NCBI GenBank assembly: GCA_910577165.1
Contig: CAJTLX010000016.1
Location: forward strand, 1-58,431
From: an uncultured Lachnospiraceae bacterium
GTDB taxonomy: Bacteria; Bacillota; Clostridia; Lachnospirales; Lachnospiraceae
DNA length: 58,431 bases
Reading direction: 5' to 3'
The first letter of the stretch is position 1, and the number at the start of each line of letters is the position of its first letter. A model generated the notes under the pieces. It searched no databases. It saw nothing but the letters and a program-made list of their open reading frames with translations, and was not told the DNA's origin. A program made the position numbers and the translations under genes. Positions 50,668 through 58,368 of the stretch are shown here, one piece after another.

Positions 50668-51726
50668 TTACACTTTGACCAGACGCGGCAGATCTCTGAC
50701 AATCTCCACCATAAACCAGTCCGGCAGCACTTCTCCCTCCTCGGACGACACTACCATCTGCGCAAGCTCGTAATTGATCTGTGACAGTTCCTTGATCAGT
50801 GCCTTTGCCCGGTGCGTTAAATACTGCGCATCCTTATTCATATTCTGCTTGCTTTCTGGCAGGTCATGTAATAACCTCGCGCGAAAGGACTGCGCCAAAA
50901 AATACAGTATATCCCGCTCCTCCGGTTTTGATGGCCATTTTGCATCCCCTTTAAGAATCTTTGCAAGCAGATGCCGATTGCCAAGCTGCTTTACAAATGC
51001 CAGAAACATTCCCGCGTGTTTCGCACTGATACAGCCGTAAGTTAGGACGCGCAAAATATTTTCTGACAAATCTTCTTTACCCGCACCGTACTCGATAAGC
51101 GCGTCGCTCAACATATGCCAGGAGCGCGGCGTGGAGTAAGGCTCCTCCGTCTTGGGAGGCTCGGAAAAAAGATGATCCGGTCGCTGCGAAATATAGTCCG
51201 TCACCCAAGGGTGCAGATGATTTTCGTATGCCCACGCAAGCCATTGTGTCGCGTCCACCTTCATCTGCACATGGAACATCCGGTTGATCAGCGCGGAGGA
51301 CATGGTCTTTACAATCGCTCCGTCCTGTGCGCGGTTTCCCGCCCCGACAACAATACTTCCCGCAGGCAGATGATATTCACCCACACGCCTCTCATGGATC
51401 AGACTGTAAAATGCTTTCTGTACCTCCTGTGAGCAGGCATTTAACTCATCTAAAAAAAGCACATAAGCTTCCTTCCTCGCAATCATTTTCGGTGGTAAAA
51501 ACTCCGACGTTTCCCCTTTAATCTGCGGGATGCCAATGATATCCTCCGGTGCGAGCTGGCTGCCGAGCAGCGACACACAGGGCAGTCCAACCTCGGCTGC
51601 AAATTTTTCCACCAGCGCGGACTTGCCAATTCCCGGTGCGCCCCAGATAAAAACTGGCCGACTCGGTGCCACATTTAACAACACGTCCAATAATTCATTC
51701 TGCGTTACCGAATACGATAAATTCAT
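50668..51726 (-). CDS. MoxR-type AAA+ ATPase
   Basis: 352 residues. Walker A GAPGIGKS (29-36), Walker B YVLFLDELNAC (about 91-101), sensor region GAGNRAQDGAIVKTMSSALINRM with arginine-finger candidates. The MoxR group remodels protein complexes together with a VWA-domain protein; the next gene downstream encodes such a partner. DUF1934 and murI lie upstream on the same strand, with 11 bases between DUF1934 and this gene. Confidence 0.88.
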   Translation of the reverse strand: MNLSYSVTQNELLDVLLNVAPSRPVFIWGAPGIGKSALVEKFAAEVGLPCVSLLGSQLAPEDIIGIPQIKGETSEFLPPKMIARKEAYVLFLDELNACSQEVQKAFYSLIHERRVGEYHLPAGSIVVGAGNRAQDGAIVKTMSSALINRMFHVQMKVDATQWLAWAYENHLHPWVTDYISQRPDHLFSEPPKTEEPYSTPRSWHMLSDALIEYGAGKEDLSENILRVLTYGCISAKHAGMFLAFVKQLGNRHLLAKILKGDAKWPSKPEERDILYFLAQSFRARLLHDLPESKQNMNKDAQYLTHRAKALIKELSQINYELAQMVVSSEEGEVLPDWFMVEIVRDLPRLVKV

Positions 51727-51737
51727 TCTGTCTGCCC

Positions 51738-52178
51738 TTATGCCCCTTTCACGTTTGCTCCCTTTATACTGTCAATCTGAATCGTCAACTCACATTCCGA
51801 AATATGCTGATAGTTCATGTCGAGCGCGTAGGTCAGCCGCAAAGACATCCTGTCCGGATTTTCCTCCCAGATAATCTCATGCGTTGTAATCTCAATCAGT
51901 ATATCGCCGACCAGTGTTGTGTAGTAGGTCATATTAGAAATATCCTTCTCAAAAAGCATATGCACATTGATCGCGCCTTTCTTACTTACCTCGACGGACT
52001 GCTCAGAGATCTTGATTATGCACTTAGAATTTTCATCCTCGCTTGTCGGCTCATTGTAAACAAGAAAATGCTTTCCGTTCCGAAAAAAATATTCTCCGCG
52101 ACAAATCACCTCCACCGCCTCATCCTCCTCCGTCTCAAACTGCAAACCTGAAACGGTGATCAAAACATCCTTTGTCAT
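51738..52178 (-). CDS. DUF1934 (YwiB-like) small beta-barrel protein
   Basis: 146 residues from ATG 52178 (MTKDVLITVSGLQFE; GAGG 4 nt upstream); 17 in-frame codons before it overlap murI and are unlikely. The predicted calycin-like barrel has GEYFFRNGKHFLVYNEP and ISNMTYYTTLVGDILIEI. B. subtilis YwiB belongs here; its function is unknown. It is encoded after murI. Confidence 0.78.
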   Translation of the reverse strand: MTKDVLITVSGLQFETEEDEAVEVICRGEYFFRNGKHFLVYNEPTSEDENSKCIIKISEQSVEVSKKGAINVHMLFEKDISNMTYYTTLVGDILIEITTHEIIWEENPDRMSLRLTYALDMNYQHISECELTIQIDSIKGANVKGA

Positions 52179-52221
52179 CTTTCCTCTCATTCCGCCGCAC
52201 ACGCGGCCTTCCAATCTAGGT

Positions 52222-53046
52222 TTACTCAAATGTCTTAATTGCTACGTCCTTCGTCTCAATCACATTGCAGGGCAAAATTGAATTTGCAAGAGAGCGGAAC
52301 TTTTCTGCGCCGTCACTCACATAAAACGTATGTTCCGGCAATTCTTCCCCGCACGCCATCAAATCTTTTTCGGCGAGCAGTTTTTTCAATTCCTTTGCCG
52401 TTTCCACCGCCGGATTGACAAGCGTTACTCCCTCGCCCAAAACCTCCCGCACCACGTCCTTTAAAAGATTGCGCAGCAGCGGATAATGTGTGCAGCCAAG
52501 CACGATCGAGTCCACTCCCTTGCCCTGAAATTCCTCCAGATAACGCCGCGCAACCTCCCTTGTCACAGAATCATAAATCCATCCCTCCTCCACAAGGGGT
52601 ACAAAGAGTGGACAGGCCTTGCTGTAAACATTTAAATCCGGATCGATACTGTAGAGAAGTTTGCTGTACATTCCGCTGCGAATGGTTCCCTCGGTACCGA
52701 TCACCCCGATACTCCCATTTTTTGTAACCGTCGCTGCTGCCCGCGCGCCGGGGCTGACCACATCAAGAATCGGAACCTCAAACTCGCGGCGCATCGCATC
52801 AATGGCGAGTGCGGAAGCGGTATTGCACGCCACCACCACAACTTTGACTCCCTGCGAGAGCAGGAAACACATAATCTGTCCGGAATACTCTGTAATAGTC
52901 TCCTTTGATTTACTTCCGTAGGGGACGCGCGCCGTATCCCCAAAATACAAGATTCTCTCCCCCGGCAGTCTGCTCATTATCTCCTTCGCCACAGTCAGCC
53001 CTCCGACTCCGGAATCAAATACGCCGACCGGTAAATTACAGCCCAT
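52222..53046 (-). CDS. murI: Glutamate racemase
   Basis: 274 residues. FDSGVGGLTV near the N-terminus, and the two catalytic cysteines in ACNTASA (about residue 73) and GCTHYPLL (about residue 185). It makes D-glutamate for peptidoglycan. It lies downstream of ddl on the same strand, so this is a short cell-wall gene group. Confidence 0.96.
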   Translation of the reverse strand: MGCNLPVGVFDSGVGGLTVAKEIMSRLPGERILYFGDTARVPYGSKSKETITEYSGQIMCFLLSQGVKVVVVACNTASALAIDAMRREFEVPILDVVSPGARAAATVTKNGSIGVIGTEGTIRSGMYSKLLYSIDPDLNVYSKACPLFVPLVEEGWIYDSVTREVARRYLEEFQGKGVDSIVLGCTHYPLLRNLLKDVVREVLGEGVTLVNPAVETAKELKKLLAEKDLMACGEELPEHTFYVSDGAEKFRSLANSILPCNVIETKDVAIKTFE

Positions 53047-53141
53047 AATTTTCTCCTTTCTCTAATATATTGATCAATGGTCTTCTTTGATTTGTGAAAA
53101 GGGTCATACTCAAAATCCTTTTACTTCCCCTATGCCCACAC

Positions 53142-54209
53142 TTATCGCTCAAATGCCATCTCAATCAGCCGGTCAATCAATTCGCTCTTTTTTAGCCCGC
53201 GCGCCTCCCACAGCATCGGATACATACTGATGGAAGTAAAGCCCGGCATGGTATTGATCTCGTTAAAGACAATTTCGTTTGTCCCTTCCTCCACAAAAAA
53301 ATCCACCCGCGCAAGTCCAAAACCATCCACCGACGAAAAAATTTGCTCTGCTGTCCGCCGGATTTTTTCGGTCACTCCCTCCGGCAACTCTGGCGAAATC
53401 ACGGTCTTTGACTCCGCATTATTATATTTTGCATCGTAATCATAAAATTCCGCCGCCGCAAGAATCTCACCCACACCGGATGCCTCCGGCTTTTCGCCCC
53501 CTAAAATCGCGCATTCAACCTCGCGCCCGACAATCATTTTTTCCACTAATATCCTGCGGTCATGTTCTGCCGCAAGCTTCATACCCCGAACTAATTCCTC
53601 CCTGTTATTGGCTCTGGAAACTCCCCTCGACGACCCGGCATTTGATGGCTTGATAAAAACAGGATAGGAAAGTGCTTCCTCCACGCGTGCCACCACACCC
53701 GAAACATCTCTTAATTCCTGCCGCCCTACCTTCACATAGGGAGCCTGACGTATTTTAAGCCGGTCAACTACAAATTTTGTATAGAGTTTATCCATCGAGA
53801 TAGCGGAAGAAAGTACCCCACAACCGACATAGGGAATTTTTGCCAATTCCAAAAGTCCCTGCACGGTGCCATCTTCCCCGTAGAGTCCATGCAGTACCGG
53901 AAAGACCACATCCACAGCAATTGTGGAAACAACAGCACCTTCTTCCACCTCCCTGCCAGGAAAAACAAGGAGTGAGCGCGTCCCCGCGTCCGGAGAGATC
54001 GCTGCGCGTCTGCCACTCTTTATCCAGCTGCCATCTGCAATGTGATTTAAGTGGGAGACATAGAGCCAATGCCCCTCCTTTGTGATACCAACTAAAAGCA
54101 CATTATATTTTTCCCTGTTCATCGCTTCTGTAACCGTACACGCGGACATACAGGAAACCTCATGTTCCGACGACTGTCCGCCGAATAGAACTACCACTGT
54201 CTTTTTCAT
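53142..54209 (-). CDS. ddl: D-alanine--D-alanine ligase
   Basis: 355 residues. N-terminal VVLFGGQSSEHEVS, an ATP-grasp fold with KPSNAGSSRGVSRA, the omega-loop YDYDAKY typical of D-Ala-D-Ala (rather than D-lactate) ligases, and the metal-binding NEINTMPGFTSISMYP near the end. It joins two D-alanines for peptidoglycan. Full length. Confidence 0.96.
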   Translation of the reverse strand: MKKTVVVLFGGQSSEHEVSCMSACTVTEAMNREKYNVLLVGITKEGHWLYVSHLNHIADGSWIKSGRRAAISPDAGTRSLLVFPGREVEEGAVVSTIAVDVVFPVLHGLYGEDGTVQGLLELAKIPYVGCGVLSSAISMDKLYTKFVVDRLKIRQAPYVKVGRQELRDVSGVVARVEEALSYPVFIKPSNAGSSRGVSRANNREELVRGMKLAAEHDRRILVEKMIVGREVECAILGGEKPEASGVGEILAAAEFYDYDAKYNNAESKTVISPELPEGVTEKIRRTAEQIFSSVDGFGLARVDFFVEEGTNEIVFNEINTMPGFTSISMYPMLWEARGLKKSELIDRLIEMAFER

Positions 54210-54331
54210 AATACCCCCCAGATTTAAAATATTTCTAAGCCTTTGGCAAAGATACCGAAAGCCTTCTTTATTTTACACTCATTCCCTACGATATTCAAGC
54301 CAAAACTAAATTATGAAAAATCATATCATTT

Positions 54332-54360
54332 GAATAAGCCAGAGGAAAGGCGGCAATACT
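54332..54360 (+). promoter_or_regulatory. Sigma-F-like promoter of spoIIR
   Basis: GAATA (54332-54336), 15 nt, GGCAATACT (54352-54360), close to the forespore sigma-F pattern (GYATA, 15 nt, GGnnAnnnT). B. subtilis spoIIR is sigma-F controlled. Confidence 0.5.
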
Positions 54361-54402
54361 GAACATAGAAGTAAGAACAACAAAATCAGAAAGGATCCTG
54401 AG

Positions 54403-55311
54403 ATGAAACAACAAAGAATAAAGAAATCCGTCGGCTTTTTTCCCCTTATCTGCGCCCTGTTTTTGCTCTTTGTCCTCTCCTTATTTTTCTGGATTGGACT
54501 CCTGCTCTTTTTGATGGGCTGTCACCGGACGGAGAATTTTGCCCCGCTTACAGACGGGGAGAATTCCACAAATCATTCTAAGAATGCGATGGTAAGTGCC
54601 TGCTCCTATTTCTCGCCAAAGGCTCTGAACAATTCCTTTGCGGATGCCTCGGAAAGCGAAGAACAAAGCAGGGCGACAAGTGCCTCCGCCTTACAGACTG
54701 CACTTGCCGAACAGGTACTGCGCCTGCATATTATTGCCGACAGCAACTTAGATGCCGATCAGGAAGTAAAACTTGCTGTCCGCGATGCTGTTATTACATA
54801 TCTCAAACCTTATTTGGAGGATGTAACAACAAAGCAGGAAGCAATAAAGATAATTAACGCACATCTTAGTGAACTAAATGATACCGCAAACCAGATACTC
54901 TCCTCACAGGGCTTTTCCTACACGGCAAATGCGGGAATTGAGCGCGTGTACTTTCCAATTAAACTTTACGGCGATCTGGTGCTGCCCGCCGGGGAGTATG
55001 ATGCCATCCGAATCCTCCTTGGCAGCGCGTCGGGCAAAAACTGGTGGTGTCTTGTCTTCCCGCAGCTCTGCTTTGTCGACGTGACAACGGGGACATTGCC
55101 GGAGGACTCCAAAGCAGAGCTTAGGGAACTTTTAACCGCGGAAGAATACGCGCTGATCTTTCCGGAGGAAGCACTTTCAGCCTCCACGGACGCAAGTATG
55201 GATTTTTTTGAACAGACCTGCAAAATTCTGTTTGACTACGCACCAAGACAGAAAAAGCCGGAGATTCGCTTTCCGCTGCTTAAACGGATCAAAGAAATCT
55301 TTTCCTGGTAA
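54403..55311 (+). CDS. spoIIR: Stage II sporulation protein R
   Basis: 302 residues. One N-terminal membrane/signal segment (about 15-45), a low-conservation stretch, then the SpoIIR domain from about residue 105: LRLHIIADSNLDADQEVKLAVRD, SSQGF, and GEYDAIRILLGSASGKNWWCLVFPQLCF. SpoIIR is made in the forespore, exported, and triggers SpoIIGA to process pro-sigma-E. It is longer than the 224 residues of B. subtilis because of the N-terminal insert. AAAGGA lies 7 nt before ATG 54403. Confidence 0.93.
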   Translation: MKQQRIKKSVGFFPLICALFLLFVLSLFFWIGLLLFLMGCHRTENFAPLTDGENSTNHSKNAMVSACSYFSPKALNNSFADASESEEQSRATSASALQTALAEQVLRLHIIADSNLDADQEVKLAVRDAVITYLKPYLEDVTTKQEAIKIINAHLSELNDTANQILSSQGFSYTANAGIERVYFPIKLYGDLVLPAGEYDAIRILLGSASGKNWWCLVFPQLCFVDVTTGTLPEDSKAELRELLTAEEYALIFPEEALSASTDASMDFFEQTCKILFDYAPRQKKPEIRFPLLKRIKEIFSW

Positions 55312-55323
55312 CGGGATAGAAAG

Positions 55324-57330
55324 CTACGGTGCTGGTCTTGCAATCATTGCAACACCATAAGAACATTCCCAGGCATACGACTCAAATATTACGCCAACGC
55401 CGGGGGTGGAATGGATAACCATCCCCGAATTCTCATCCCATCCCCCATAATATGCACCATAATACATTACCACATGGTAGATTCCCTTGTACCTGCCATT
55501 GTCCGCACCTCCAAGGAAAATCAGATCCCCCGGCTTTAATTCATCCGCATCAATATAATCATAGGCGATCGCCTTTCCCTCGGCTTCCAGTTTTTTTGCT
55601 AATTCTGCGGCAGTTGGCGCGTAATTAACACCGCATAAATTTATCCCCGCCTCATGGTATGCACGCCATACAAAGGAGCTGCAATCATAATATCCCTTCT
55701 GCATTCTCTTTTCCTGGCTGTAAGCTGCGCCAAGCACGCTCTCGCCTTTTAGTGCCGCGTCCACCCCTTTTCCGCTCCCGACCGTAACCTCGCAGGAAAA
55801 TGTCTTTCCCTCAAGGATTGCAGTAATTACCGTATTGCCAATGCCTTTTCCCTTTACTTTCCCCTCTTTTGTCACTGTCGCAATCTTTTTATTTGCGGAT
55901 TTCCATTTAATTTCACAGTCCTCTGGCACATCGGCAATCAGGGCTTCGCTCTCTTTTCCTTTTTTTACCAAAACCCAGGATTGCCATTTTGGATCAATCA
56001 CCTGTATTTTCTGCTTAAAATTAACTCCATCCGCCGAGAATTTAATCGTTGTACTCCCCGCTTTTTTCGGAAGGAGGATTAATTCTCCATCCCAGCTTGA
56101 ATCCACGGCAATAATAGTTTCATCACTGGATACCGCAGTCACCTTACTGTTTGCACTAAGCCCTTCAAACTTCGGATAGTACTCGGAGTTTCGATATCCA
56201 TCCTCAACAATAAATCTCTCCTCAAATGGGAGATACTCTGGGTTGGTAACATCCACCAATATCCAATCCTGCCGCATTTTTCCGTAGGCGGTTTTCCAGT
56301 CAATCACTACTTTAGTACTCCCCGCCTTCGCTCCCTTTATCTTTCCTTTTTTATCCATTGTAATATATTCGTCTTTAAGCGGATTGCTCCGATCATATTT
56401 ATCTTCGCTTACGGTATATTCTTCGTCCTCCTCTTCGTCCCATTCCTCCCACTCATCTTCCCACATCGTCCCCCGTCCGTTGTAGTATTCAAAGTCCCAA
56501 TCTTCTCCCCAGCGGTTTTCTCCTTTTTCATCCCTGTTTAATCCGCCATCCCCCACCACTATACAGGAGATAATCTCCCCATTTTCGGGAGCAACGGATA
56601 TGGTCTTTCCCTTTGCCACGGCAACGCCATAGGAGTCAAAACCACACTCCCGGATCTCAACCTTACAGCGCGCGGAAAAGCTTTCCTCCTTTTTATTGGT
56701 AAGGGACAGATCCAGATAATATTTTCCGGGTTTTCCGCCCCTAATCATAAAAGTTCCATCCCCCACCGTCTTAATTTCCAGCATATCCCACACATAATTT
56801 ATTCGGGAATTATCCTCCTGGTTATACAGAAAATAAGAATAATCCACTGCCCTTTGTCTGCTGTCTGTCAGCGTGATATTTGCCATCTGCCCCTGATATA
56901 AGACGATCTCCGTCTCGCTGAGTTTACAGTTGTTCTGCTTTACCGTAACATGGCAGACCGCACTCTGTCCCATATAACTTGCAGTGATATCCGCTTTGCC
57001 CGCTCCGACAGCACGGATCAGACCATCGGATTCCACATACGCAACGCTCATATCCGAGCTGCGATACTCCACCCATCCCCAAAGATCAGTATCATTATTT
57101 ACCGTTTCAAGCTGGAAAGTATTTCCAATATACAGGGAAAGTTTGGTTTGCGTAAGACCAAATTTTTTCTCCTCCTTTGCCGCGGTACTATTAGCGGCAC
57201 TGATCATTTCCGGATTTATGAACAGAATATTGGTCAATATCATGCATACCGCAAGAAATAGTGAAAGAATCCGAGAAGCGGTTAGAGATTCTCTCCTGCA
57301 CCGGTTATTTTTTTTCGGTTTGTTTTCCAT
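55324..57330 (-). CDS. Secreted protein with bacterial Ig-like domains and a C-terminal NlpC/P60 domain
   Basis: 668 residues. Signal peptide (about 20-46), then several Big_2-type domains (e.g. LTQTKLSLYIGNTFQLETV ... GLIRAVGAGKADITASY at about 60-130; later WKSANKKIATVTKEGKVKGKGIGNTVITAI at about 480-510) separated by an acidic insert (EEWDEEEDEEYTVSEDKYD, about 295-315). The NlpC/P60 end has the catalytic Cys in YYDCSSFVWRAYHEAG (about residue 552) and His in IYHVVMYYG (about residue 624). It likely cuts peptidoglycan stem peptides at the cell surface. It is convergent with spoIIR. Confidence 0.88.
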   Translation of the reverse strand: MENKPKKNNRCRRESLTASRILSLFLAVCMILTNILFINPEMISAANSTAAKEEKKFGLTQTKLSLYIGNTFQLETVNNDTDLWGWVEYRSSDMSVAYVESDGLIRAVGAGKADITASYMGQSAVCHVTVKQNNCKLSETEIVLYQGQMANITLTDSRQRAVDYSYFLYNQEDNSRINYVWDMLEIKTVGDGTFMIRGGKPGKYYLDLSLTNKKEESFSARCKVEIRECGFDSYGVAVAKGKTISVAPENGEIISCIVVGDGGLNRDEKGENRWGEDWDFEYYNGRGTMWEDEWEEWDEEEDEEYTVSEDKYDRSNPLKDEYITMDKKGKIKGAKAGSTKVVIDWKTAYGKMRQDWILVDVTNPEYLPFEERFIVEDGYRNSEYYPKFEGLSANSKVTAVSSDETIIAVDSSWDGELILLPKKAGSTTIKFSADGVNFKQKIQVIDPKWQSWVLVKKGKESEALIADVPEDCEIKWKSANKKIATVTKEGKVKGKGIGNTVITAILEGKTFSCEVTVGSGKGVDAALKGESVLGAAYSQEKRMQKGYYDCSSFVWRAYHEAGINLCGVNYAPTAAELAKKLEAEGKAIAYDYIDADELKPGDLIFLGGADNGRYKGIYHVVMYYGAYYGGWDENSGMVIHSTPGVGVIFESYAWECSYGVAMIARPAP

Positions 57331-57393
57331 TTTTTCCTCCTCCTTTTTTTATAAAGAAATTATTCTCCCTGCGGTCGAATGCGAATCAGCGCA

Positions 57394-57419
57394 GGTATAA
57401 TATTGTTAGATATTATACC
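57394..57419 (-). promoter_or_regulatory. Inverted repeat containing the -10 of the NlpC/P60 gene promoter
   Basis: GGTATAATAT (57394-57403), TGTTAG, ATATTATACC (57410-57419): perfect 10-bp arms. The minus-strand reading gives an extended -10 TGGTATAAT (hexamer 57412-57417), suggesting a promoter for the gene at 57330, with the palindrome as a possible operator. Confidence 0.5.
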
Positions 57420-57458
57420 ATGTCCTTACGAATTTGAAAATTAAAATTTTTGTGGGGA

Positions 57459-57487
57459 TTGACATATTTGCAAAATTTGCGTACAAT
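57459..57487 (+). promoter_or_regulatory. Promoter of the candidate type III antitoxin RNA
   Basis: Perfect -35 TTGACA (57459-57464), 17-nt spacer, -10 TACAAT (57482-57487). Start predicted near 57494. Confidence 0.88.
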
Positions 57488-57493
57488 AATAGT

Positions 57494-57608
57494 AATAGGT
57501 AGGCAACTACCTTGAAAAATAGTTCGTTCCCGGTCATGCGAATAATAAATAGACCGTGAAAAAGCGGTTAAGCCTCCCGCCCAAAAAAGGCAAGAGGCTT
57601 AGTTTTTA
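57494..57608 (+). ncRNA. Candidate type III antitoxin RNA (CptI-like)
   Basis: About 115 nt between a consensus promoter and a terminator, with no coding content. A hairpin with a GNRA loop (GGTAG-GCAA-CTACC, 57498-57511) comes first. A degenerate repeat with a period of 44 nt follows: ACCTTGAAAAATAGTT from 57509 and ACCGTGAAAAAGCGGTT from 57553. CGGTC (57531-57535) can pair with GACCG (57552-57556). Type III antitoxins have this layout: promoter, about two short repeats, terminator, toxin. The CptIN family is known from Lachnospiraceae relatives (Eubacterium rectale). The toxin-like frame lies 10 nt after the terminator. Confidence 0.65.
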
Positions 57609-57609
57609 T
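57569..57609 (+). terminator. Terminator between antitoxin RNA and toxin remnant
   Basis: TAAGCCTC (57569-57576) pairs with GAGGCTTA (57594-57601), followed by GTTTTTAT. Such an attenuating terminator between RNA and toxin is standard in type III systems. Confidence 0.85.
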
Positions 57610-57617
57610 AAGAAGAA

Positions 57618-57732
57618 ATGCCGCTTATGGAAATTTTAACAGGAAATCTGTATTTTGTTTCTGATGACTTTAAAAAAGATACAAGATCCTTATCTGAAAG
57701 CCAATTATGAGAACACAAAACGTCCACATTAA
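57618..57732 (+). pseudogene. Broken type III toxin (CptN/TenpN/ToxN-like) remnant
   Basis: The frame from ATG 57618 reads MPLMEILTGNLYFVSDDFKK and then drifts to a stop at 57708. Shifting by one base at the A6 run (57672-57677) restores KKIQDPYLKANYENTKRPH up to a TAA at 57730, where homologues as I recall them continue with Tyr-Phe. 'NLYFVSD-F-K...DPYLK-NYE-TKRPH' is the N-terminal pattern I remember for CptN-type endoribonuclease toxins. So there is a frameshift and a loss of the C-terminal two thirds or more. It follows the candidate antitoxin RNA directly. Confidence 0.65.
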
Positions 57733-57743
57733 TTTCAATTTTC

Positions 57744-58256
57744 TTAATCTTTACTTCCACCATTATTCTCAAAAACTATTTTATGTAATAGACATCTATC
57801 TCCCTCCTCGTCTATTATTTCACCTACATTTTGAAATCCAGCATTCTGATAACATTTTATTGCACGTATATTATCAACTTCTGGGTCAATAAACAATTCT
57901 TTTACAGACGGATGTTCCTGATGAATGATTTGCACCATTTGTTTTAACACCTCAGTACCATAACCATTGTTTCTTTCTTTTAGAACTCCTATCCACATAT
58001 CTAAACCAATAGACTTTTCATCGTGTATATAATACTGGATAAATCCAATTGGCTCATTGTCCCTTAAAATAAAATATGGGAAAACATCCGTCAAACTTTT
58101 CACTCTGGAACCATATTTTTCAATAATACGTTCAAGTGATGGTACTTCTCCCACTTCATCGCACCAGACCCACTCCTGTAGTTCGGGTTCTAAAAACCAG
58201 TTTCTCATTGCTATATAATCTTCCATGGTATCCTGCATTAATCTCAATGGTATCAT
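57744..58256 (-). CDS. GNAT acetyltransferase of the aminoglycoside 6'-N-acetyltransferase type
   Basis: 170 residues from ATG 58256 (GGAGGG 4 nt upstream; a GTG at 58268 lies inside that site). Segments fit the AAC(6')-I group: MRNWFLEPELQEWVW, IGFIQYYIHDEKSIGLDMWIG, NGYGTEVLKQMVQII (acetyl-CoA binding) and DPEVDNIRAIKCYQNAGF. It may acetylate an aminoglycoside or another amine; resistance is not proven. The gene looks AT-rich compared with its neighbours and ends 11 bases from the break in the toxin remnant, so it may have been acquired. Confidence 0.78.
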   Translation of the reverse strand: MIPLRLMQDTMEDYIAMRNWFLEPELQEWVWCDEVGEVPSLERIIEKYGSRVKSLTDVFPYFILRDNEPIGFIQYYIHDEKSIGLDMWIGVLKERNNGYGTEVLKQMVQIIHQEHPSVKELFIDPEVDNIRAIKCYQNAGFQNVGEIIDEEGDRCLLHKIVFENNGGSKD

Positions 58257-58312
58257 AGTTCCCTCCACAAATTCAATTTTAGTTAATCAGTAATAGACAA
58301 TGGTTTCAAAGG

Positions 58313-58342
58313 AAAACCCGGCGGCTGACAAAACCGCCGGGT
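58313..58342 (-). terminator. Rho-independent terminator after the partial ABC transporter gene
   Basis: Minus strand: CCCGGCGG (58341-58334) and CCGCCGGG (58324-58317), perfect 8-bp GC-rich stem with 9-nt loop, then TTTTCC. Confidence 0.85.
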
Positions 58343-58368
58343 CCGGCACCCCCTCCCATATTCAAAAA

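Noticed and set aside
57494..57608. Possible CRISPR tracrRNA or riboswitch at the right end
   Set aside because: No cas gene or CRISPR repeats are near, and the following frame matches a type III toxin rather than a metabolic gene; the toxin-antitoxin reading explains more of the layout.
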